From: Intoshia linei
Lineage: Eukaryota > Orthonectida > Rhopaluridae
Assembly (NCBI GenBank): GCA_001642005.1
Contig: LWCA01000515.1
Span: 1-24,923 of the forward strand
DNA: 24,923 bases
Direction of reading: 5' to 3'
In this document: piece after piece, positions 18,611 to 24,923 of the stretch
Numbering within the stretch: the first letter of the stretch is position 1
How the letters are laid out: each line of letters begins with the position of its first letter
Translations under genes and position numbers: made by a program
Notes under the pieces: generated by a model
Database searches by the model: none
Told to the model about the DNA's origin: nothing
Seen by the model: the letters and a program-made list of their open reading frames with translations, nothing else

Positions 18611-20047
18611 GTTTAGTACTTCGTATAAACAGAACCTATCTCTATAGAGAGCTGAATTTTTTATTTCTATCAAAAAAATACAATTTTGCATCAATACATA
18701 AAAGCAAAAAACATAAAAAGGCTTCAATTTACTATTACGAATCCTTTAAAGAAGTGATTTTTAACCGTGTGACCACATTATTTGAATTTTTATTTTTAAA
18801 TTATAATTATAGCACATTTAATTATAACAAATGTTTTGTTGATAAAATAAGATGCCAAAAAAAATTTAAATAGTAAATTTCATTATTGATCATGATTCAT
18901 GAAAACCTAATTTTGTGAAATTAGCATGTATAATATACAATTTAAATAATATAAATAGCCAGAATTCGAGAAATTAAATCGTTAATAAAATCCAAAAAAA
19001 TTGACCTTAAAACAAATTTAAAAAAATAAACTGTATAACTAAACATGGAGAACAATATTATAAAGTCGGTACCACGTTTATAAGCTTAAACGCCAATTTT
19101 CGTTAAAATAAAGTTCAGTTTTAATTACTCCATAATATTTTTAAAGTAATATTTACAATGGCAAACGCAACTTGAATAGATAGCGTCAAATGTTTTTGAT
19201 TGCGAATTAGTCTTTCTATTTTAAAAATACACACTTTCAGTGCTAATTGTCCATTGAATTCTAAAATTTTCGAAAAAACGTGACACCTTAACATATATGT
19301 ATGTATAACATACATAATTGTATGTCATTTTTTAACCATAAATCATATTTATTGAGGTTTACTACAAGGGTTCATTATGACGTAAAATATACATTTATTA
19401 GAATTTTAACGGGTTTTATTTATCTCTAAAAGTTGTAGATAACCCAATGTTTTAGTAAAACCCAAAATAATTATAATTCGATTAAAATGCAATTTTAATT
19501 GAAACCCCATTTTGTTGATACATATAGTTTTATTTACAATTAATCAATACTTTTACGTATATATTATATCTTAAGAGCTAGCTGCTGTTTGTACCAAGTA
19601 GATAACAGTCAAGCTAGTTTTTAATAAAATTCAATCAAATTTAATAAAATTAATTGGTTCAGTATATTTATAATGAAATCAATATTTAATTAAATTAGAC
19701 ATCCGGGATATAGTTGAATCTGTTTAGTCTGTTTTTATTTACTTTATATTGGCTTGGTCTACCATATTTCTATCGACTTCAAACTGTCGATAATAAAGAT
19801 TCATTTAAAAGTTTTCATTTACTGGGATTCTTGACTTAATAGTATACAAGTTATTTCCATTGAGAATATGGATACCTTAGTGTGTCTGATGATGTGTTTT
19901 GAAGTTAAAACTTTTTATAAAATGAACAATATTGATTGTGTTGAAAAAATATAACCAGTCTACAGGTTTATTGTACTACAGTAGTTCCCCGCTATAAGTT
20001 ACATTGTGAGATTGAATATTTACCTCACATAATTTATTAGTCATAAT
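18611..20047. other. Transposon-derived or non-genic stretch
   Basis: It includes a further hAT-like end at about 18745-18785 (GAAGTGATTTTTAACCGTGTGACCACA) and one half of the 21-nt dispersed inverted repeat at 19574-19594. Open frames here (18586-18873 plus, 19121-19315 minus) have no convincing support. The N-terminal exon of the GRDP-like gene could lie in this interval or further right, but I could not identify it. Confidence 0.35.
19574..19594 (-). repeat. Partner of the inverted repeat at 10209-10229
   Basis: AGAGCTAGCTGCTGTTTGTAC matches in 20 of 21 bases in inverted orientation. A nearby TCAATACTTTTAyGTA is also shared in direct orientation with sequence near 10182. Confidence 0.5.
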
Positions 20048-21833
20048 CAGGGTGGTACCAGCAATGCTGTATTTTTCTATCCGTACAATAAGTGCTGTAC
20101 ATTTTTACAGCAAAGCATTGCTGTATTTTCAGCAAAAATTACAGCAATATTTTACAATCAAAATCATGTAATTATCATCTCACTTCCTTAAAAAAAAATC
20201 TTAGGATTCATAAAATGTTATCAAGCAATTGATAAACTAATATGACTAATCATTGTTTCTAGAAAAACCCGCTGACTCCATTTTCTCTATATACCAACCG
20301 ATCAAAAAAATTTTTTCTCCAATATTCCAACAATTGATAAACAAGTTATAGCCGCTGTGGCTTCCAGTCATATACTTTCATTTTCCATATTTGAGATCCC
20401 ATATGGCAGTGGGCATATCCAATAACATGCAAATTGAGGTTCAATATAGCCTCAAGAGTTAAAACGATGGTTAAGAAATTAAGAGAGTCAGTTGAGGAAC
20501 GATTAAATCAAAATTTGTAAACATTATGATGGATGGATGGAAAAATAATGTTACCAAATTATACCATCTCTGTTATATTGTTTATTCCGATTGCTTATAC
20601 CAGGGGTTCCCAAAGTAAGTGATATCGCTTCCAGGGGGGGGGCGATTAATTCAGTATAGGGGGTGGCGATTATAAAAACACTGTATACCAAAAAACTATT
20701 TTTAATGAATAGAGTGGAGCGTTGATGAATTTTTTGGTTGTCAGGAATATTTTTATAGCAAGTTTGGGATCCACTGATATAAAAAGTGACAGTAATAAAT
20801 ATATTATTTTTTTAATTAACATAATTTTTTAATTATTAAATATTGAATAATGAGTAAATTTTTAAATATATATACGAAGTAGTCGAAAAATTTTTTAGGG
20901 GGCGTTGAGAAAATATATTGTTAAAAAGGGGGCGGTAGGCAAAATAAATTTGGGAACCTCTGGCCTATACTATATCAAAAGTCGTGATAAATAAGCAGAA
21001 TTCAGAAAACATTTTTATTTTATTAGATTTTCTTTTAAAACAATTGAAAGATATGAATTGCAAGATAATTGGTTGTGTATCTGACAATGCTCCAAATATG
21101 ATAGAATGTATGAAACTAATGTCGACTAAATATCCGGATATAATACCGATACGATGTGAGGCACATATGTTGAATCTATTGGTAGGCGTTATATTGAAAA
21201 AGATTGATAACGTAAATATTACTTTTCAAAAATTTGAAAGTTACATTGAGAGTGGAATTTTGCCACGGTATGTCATAATTAGATGGAATTCAAGATATGA
21301 TATAATAAAGAAAACAATACAAATGAAAATAGGTTCAGAATCACTTATGTTAAATTTACAAAAAATTAATATAATTTTAAAAAACATATTAATAAATATT
21401 AATATAATTCAAAAAGATGACTACAAATATAATTTATTTGATTAATGCATATAAAACTAATAGAGACTTTTGATTAAAAAATTAACCTAAAGTGGTAGAT
21501 ACTGATACAATTGATAAACTAAAAGAAATTTGGAATTACAGATGGAATATAATAACTACAAGTAGTTTAGGAAAAATGTAATCTCATTTATCATTTTTTT
21601 TCCTAATTTATCAGGATATGCTCACATCCAATAAAAGTACTGAATATTTTTTCAAGGGTTGGGCCCATAAAATATTACCTGAAAGTAAAATTACAATGTT
21701 CGACGAAGAGTTTAATGAAATTTTCAATTTAAATATATTTGAAATGGAAATTGATATTGATTGTTTTCCAATTCATACTATACTAAAAAATTGCTGCACC
21801 GGTACAGCAGCCGCTGTTGCTGTTACCAACAAT
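20048..21833 (+). mobile_element. hAT element (DUF659 type) with degenerate TIRs
   Basis: The left end CAGGGTGGTACCAGCAA (20048) and the right end TTGCTGTTACCAACAAT (to 21833) are inverted copies: the inner 14 bases agree in 12. Both subterminal regions repeat CTGTA/TACAGC motifs (20064-20152 and 21790-21820), which may be transposase-binding sites. Between them lies the decayed transposase described separately, and a younger 362-bp MITE is inserted at 20601. No 8-bp target duplication is visible. Confidence 0.6.
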
Positions 21834-21855
21834 TCCACACAGTCTTGGTTATAAT
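20262..21855 (+). pseudogene. hAT transposase (DUF659), broken
   Basis: Plus-strand blocks in order: PADSIFSIYQPIKKIF; IDKQVIAAVASSHILSFSIF and EIPYGSGH, the '.D.A.A..I...N.PF..VE.P' start; MVKKLRESVEERLNQNL; MDGWKNNVTKLYHLCYIVYS, the 'DGWS...' catalytic block. After the MITE the longest piece (20984-21445) has INKQNSENIFILLDFLLKQL, GCVSDNAPNM and IRCEAHMLNLLVGVI, the '.VVTDNA.NM...C.AH.LNL' motifs. Later fragments, KLKEIWNYRWN (about 21520) and a 78-codon frame (21618-21854), are probably the eroded C-terminal region. At least three frameshifts or stops plus the MITE make it inactive. Compared with the similar relic at 1-821 the sequence is clearly a different family member. Confidence 0.75.
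20601..20962. mobile_element. 362-bp hAT MITE nested in a hAT transposase
   Basis: It starts CAGGGGTTCCCAAAGTAAGTG and ends AAATAAATTTGGGAACCTCTG: inverted termini with 13 of 15 outer bases matching. The 8-bp flanks GCTTATAC (20593-20600) and GCCTATAC (20963-20970) agree in 7 of 8 bases. G-rich blocks (GGGGGGGGGCGA, GGGGGCG) sit just inside both ends. There is no coding capacity. Removing it rejoins the DUF659 transposase blocks on either side, so it arrived later than the host element. Confidence 0.88.
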
Positions 21856-22104
21856 TAATATACATCAAGTTATAAGCACATTACACTATAATTTATACTA
21901 TTTACTATATACTCTCTATAGAAAACAAATTAGTACAATATCAAAATTAGTAAACCTTCTTAAGAATGTATAAAAGCTTGTTATAACCATTTTGGTAAAA
22001 TTCGAAAAGACTTTAATATAAGATTTAACTTTTTCACTGTCTGTGTATTCTATACTATATACAGCAATTTCACTTCACACGTCTGTTTATTTTATATATA
22101 TGCC

Positions 22105-22615
22105 GTATAGAATGTGTACAACTGTGAAATGTACCCATTCCACGGGCAAGTCGTAGAATGTACACATCTTATGGATAAGTCGTACTGTATACAGTACAGA
22201 TTAACGTAACAAGGCAGGATATATTATTAAGATAAAAAATAATTAATCCAATTTATGAAATATAAAATTTATAACTGGAAACACGATATTTGACACAAAA
22301 ATCATTGATAATTTAATCAATTATTTTGTTTTGTAAAAATCTTAAAAACCCTTCTTGAAAGTTTGGTTCAAAAAAAATCGTAATTAAATAGTTTGATATT
22401 AATTAAATAAAAGTTTTACAAATTTTAACCAAATGCCAATTAATTTTAAAATAAACATGAGCTATTTAATTTAACTGAATTGGTAAATTCGTTGTTAGCA
22501 AAGCATCAATTATGTATCTAACTCTGAATTGGCGTCTAAGACACATTCTTAGTCAAATACATTCTACGACTTGCCCGTGGAATAAGTAAATTTCACAGTT
22601 TTACACATTCTATGC
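22105..22615. mobile_element. 511-bp MITE with 55-bp terminal inverted repeats
   Basis: Arms 22105-22159 and 22561-22615 are inverted copies that agree in 50 of 55 positions by eye, including an unbroken ATTCCACGGGCAAGTCGTAGAAT core. The interior is A+T-rich without coding capacity. The arms could fold into a long hairpin. No target duplication stands out, so the superfamily is undecided. Confidence 0.75.
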
Positions 22616-22722
22616 AACATATACACAGCATAATTTTGAAAAACATTATTCTCTTATTTTCATACATTGTCACATAAATAATTTAAAAATAATACAAGTT
22701 TAAATTAAAACATAAATTCCAG

Positions 22723-22918
22723 GCGTGTGGTGATGCATCATAAAATAGTATTAGACAGTGAAAGGGTTAAAGATATCATAGAAAAAATGTTTCCGATGTG
22801 GTTTTTTGATATATCTAATTTTGAACCAAACAATGATATGGATGTCATAATTGTTAGATTTAAAAGAAAATATAGAAAAAAAAGTAATACTGGGAATAAA
22901 TCAAGCATTTCTTCCTGA
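22723..22918 (+). CDS. Probable last exon of an unrecognised plus-strand gene
   Basis: Acceptor AATTCCAG (AG 22721-22722). One base then 64 codons are open to TGA (22916-22918), with AATAAA at 22993-22998 as a plausible poly(A) signal. The peptide contains VLDSERVKDIIEKMFPMWFF, DISNFEPNNDMDVIIVRFKR and a basic, Ser-rich tail (KYRKKSNTGNKSSISS). The amphipathic 'VKDIIEKMFPMWFF' and 'MDVIIVRFKRKY' look coding, but I do not recognise a family. Entry phase 2 means the previous exon must end with two bases of a codon; none was found to the left, where the MITE and hAT element lie. It could also be a fragment of a mobile element. Confidence 0.42.
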
Positions 22919-22992
22919 TATTAGAAGACATTTTCCAGTTCATTGATTAAATCTGTGGTTTTGAAACGTTTTTGACAGTGAACCACTTGTAA

Positions 22993-22998
22993 AATAAA
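22993..22998 (+). promoter_or_regulatory. Poly(A) signal AATAAA
   Basis: Canonical hexamer 75 nt after the TGA at 22918. Chance occurrence is possible in this base composition. Confidence 0.35.
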
Positions 22999-24923
22999 AA
23001 ATTACGGTAATGTCGTAGGCTATTACGCATATCATTAGTAGGTTAACATTGACAAAACAGATGGTTTTTGTATCAATTAATTATTAACAAATCAAATTAT
23101 AAGTAAACTGATATTTGAATTTACTACATTGGAAGCCCCCCGAAATAAAATAAAAATAATCCTGTATGAAAATAAACAATCCAATTTATAATATATAACA
23201 TAAAGCATTTTCAAACTATCCAAATTGGACAGAGAATGATGTGTTATACTGAGTACATAATATTAAACATAACATATTATACAATAACTCATTAATTTTA
23301 TCCACAATTTTTCGTCAAAGTTAATTAAACCCACTTTTTAATATAATTACCACCCCGTTGTACCATATGAATTGTTTATTATGTATTTATTAATTTACTT
23401 TATATATTATATGGCATTATTCACTTGAAAAGTATACATATACACTTACAGATGCAAAAATTAGCATATTTATAGATTTAATGGAAAATAATTAAATTTT
23501 TTATGTGTATATTTTACTCTTAGTAAAACTACCCAATTCTACAGACTAATTTTAACCTGATTACAATTGACGTAAATTGTGTGTAATTGAATATGATAAA
23601 AATACTAATTTTTAGTATACAGATATACAGTGTATAGATTCTATAAAAATTAAACATATTCTACTATTTCTATATGCTCAATATCACATGAAATTATAAT
23701 TATGGTTTTTATATTGATAATTACATGTATTTTCACTAATATTTGACAGGACTAATCAACAAGATATAAAATTTTTAATAAATATTGTTATAAATTAAAT
23801 TATGTAATTTTAGAATACAATGAATAATAGCATATTTTGAACACCTTAGAAAATTATATAAATACCCATAATGTTACTACAAATTGTTCAATTTCGTATT
23901 TTTGCAAATGTACATTTTACCTATACGTATATGTATGCTTATGGTATTATACTGTATATGTAACATATTATAATGCAAACATTTTTATAAAAACCGTTTT
24001 ATCGTAGATTTGAATATATTTGGATCATTGAGTATTCTTCGAATATTTATTTTGATTAAAATTTGACGAGCAGCGCTTAAACAAGATATCAATTTTTTAT
24101 AATCAAAATACATTTACCATATATTTAAAATGACATCATTTCGAAATTTCAAATTATTGATTAGATAAAGTTGATGATTATTATTTAATGATTTTTAATA
24201 AAACTACATTTTTAAGTAAAACTACAATTTGTTACAAGTATGATGTAAAATGATGATTAATATCGACTAATTCAAAATAATCAGATTTATAATGATATTT
24301 TAACTATTTATACCAATTGAAAATTACATAATGCAACAAAATACTGAATCAATATCAAACCCAGTACATCATTGTAGTGTTTCAATACATTGACATTTTT
24401 AATTATATACCTTGAGTTTAATTAGGAACTGAATATATGAATGTTATGTACTGTGTACATTATATATTTACCCATTATAATTATCCAGTTAATTCCCAAC
24501 ATGTATGTTTAATAGGGTGTCCACTTTTTAAACTTTCCGTTGAATTAACAAAAGTATATTTTACTGAGCGTTCGAAATGTAATTTATAACACAGTTACCG
24601 ATTAAATTGTATCTAGTTTTGTAATTTCCTTCGCCTATTTTTTTTAAACCTTTTTTATAAACATAACAGAAGAATTTTATTATTGTTCATGTTTTTATAC
24701 CTATATACATTTAAATAATATTTAAATAAGGTAAAATAACTATTAAATACGTATTTTTGACATGAAAATGGTATCAATGTTAATGTGAAAAAAATAGTAA
24801 ATATTTTAAGATATATAAAATAAATTTATGTATTTAAATGTACAATTTGCTACTACAATTTGTATTTAAATAGTATAAATAATGACCTCTAAAGAGAAAA
24901 GAGATATAATACTTTTTTACCCT
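22999..24923. other. A+T-rich non-genic tail of the window
   Basis: I see no frame, splice pattern or transposon end that I would defend. The phrase GGTGTCCACTTTTT at about 24517 recurs at about 2591 (GTGTCCACTTTTGA), which may mark a shared repeat end. The end of the window is unremarkable. Confidence 0.4.

Noticed and set aside
18586-18873. 95-codon plus-strand frame
   Set aside because: It begins inside the hAT MITE and crosses another hAT-like end (GTGATTTTTAACCGTGTGACC), so it is most likely transposon debris.
19121-19315. Candidate N-terminal exon of the GRDP-like gene on the minus strand
   Set aside because: A helix-like stretch before AIVNITLKILW loosely recalls the region ahead of the first DUF1399 repeat, but its GT sites give phases 0 or 1 while exon 1 needs phase 2.

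Overview
The window looks like nuclear DNA of an animal, most likely an arthropod. The base composition is strongly A+T-rich by eye. Coding sequence is split into exons with GT/AG introns, some very short (56 and about 88 nt). One gene encodes a bZIP protein of the animal PAR/HLF type. The non-genic DNA is packed with relics of metazoan DNA transposons: several hAT lineages, Tigger/pogo and an IR/DR-type Tc1 element. A sap-feeding hemipteran or similar insect would fit, but species is inference only. No bacterial features, rRNA, tRNA or CRISPR array were seen.

Layout, left to right. 1-821: decayed hAT transposase (BED + DUF659), minus. 972-1563: unrecognised, frame-broken coding-like block, minus. 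About 1990-2460: hAT (ZBED5-like) relic, minus. 2819-6084: the last two exons of an unrecognised plus-strand gene; its 2.9 kb intron has collected a CGGBP1-like hAT relic, a Tigger fragment, a 242-bp inverted-repeat element, a hAT end and a 5'-terminal half of a Tc1 element. 6785-7299: small two-exon bZIP gene, plus. 7388-17330: a large minus-strand gene. Its main 2.15 kb exon carries two copies of the glycine-rich-domain-protein (GRDP, DUF1399) repeat. Five further exons that I assembled by reading-frame and splice-phase agreement appear to form its C-terminal half, giving about 1,042 codons in the window; the N-terminal exon(s) were not found. Its introns carry a hAT MITE and a Tigger deletion derivative. 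17430-22615: transposon graveyard with a GTF2IRD2-like hAT C-terminus, a 535-bp hAT MITE, a TIR-bounded DUF659 hAT element with a younger MITE inside it, and a MITE with 55-bp terminal inverted repeats. 22723-22918: probable last exon of another plus-strand gene. 22919-24923: A+T-rich DNA in which I see no gene.

The clearest gene-level relationship is between the bZIP gene and the GRDP-like gene. They are convergent, their stop codons are only about 88 bp apart, and a perfect 12-bp palindrome (AATAAATTTATT) supplies a poly(A) signal to both strands. The two points most worth following are the reconstructed GRDP-like gene and this shared poly(A) palindrome.
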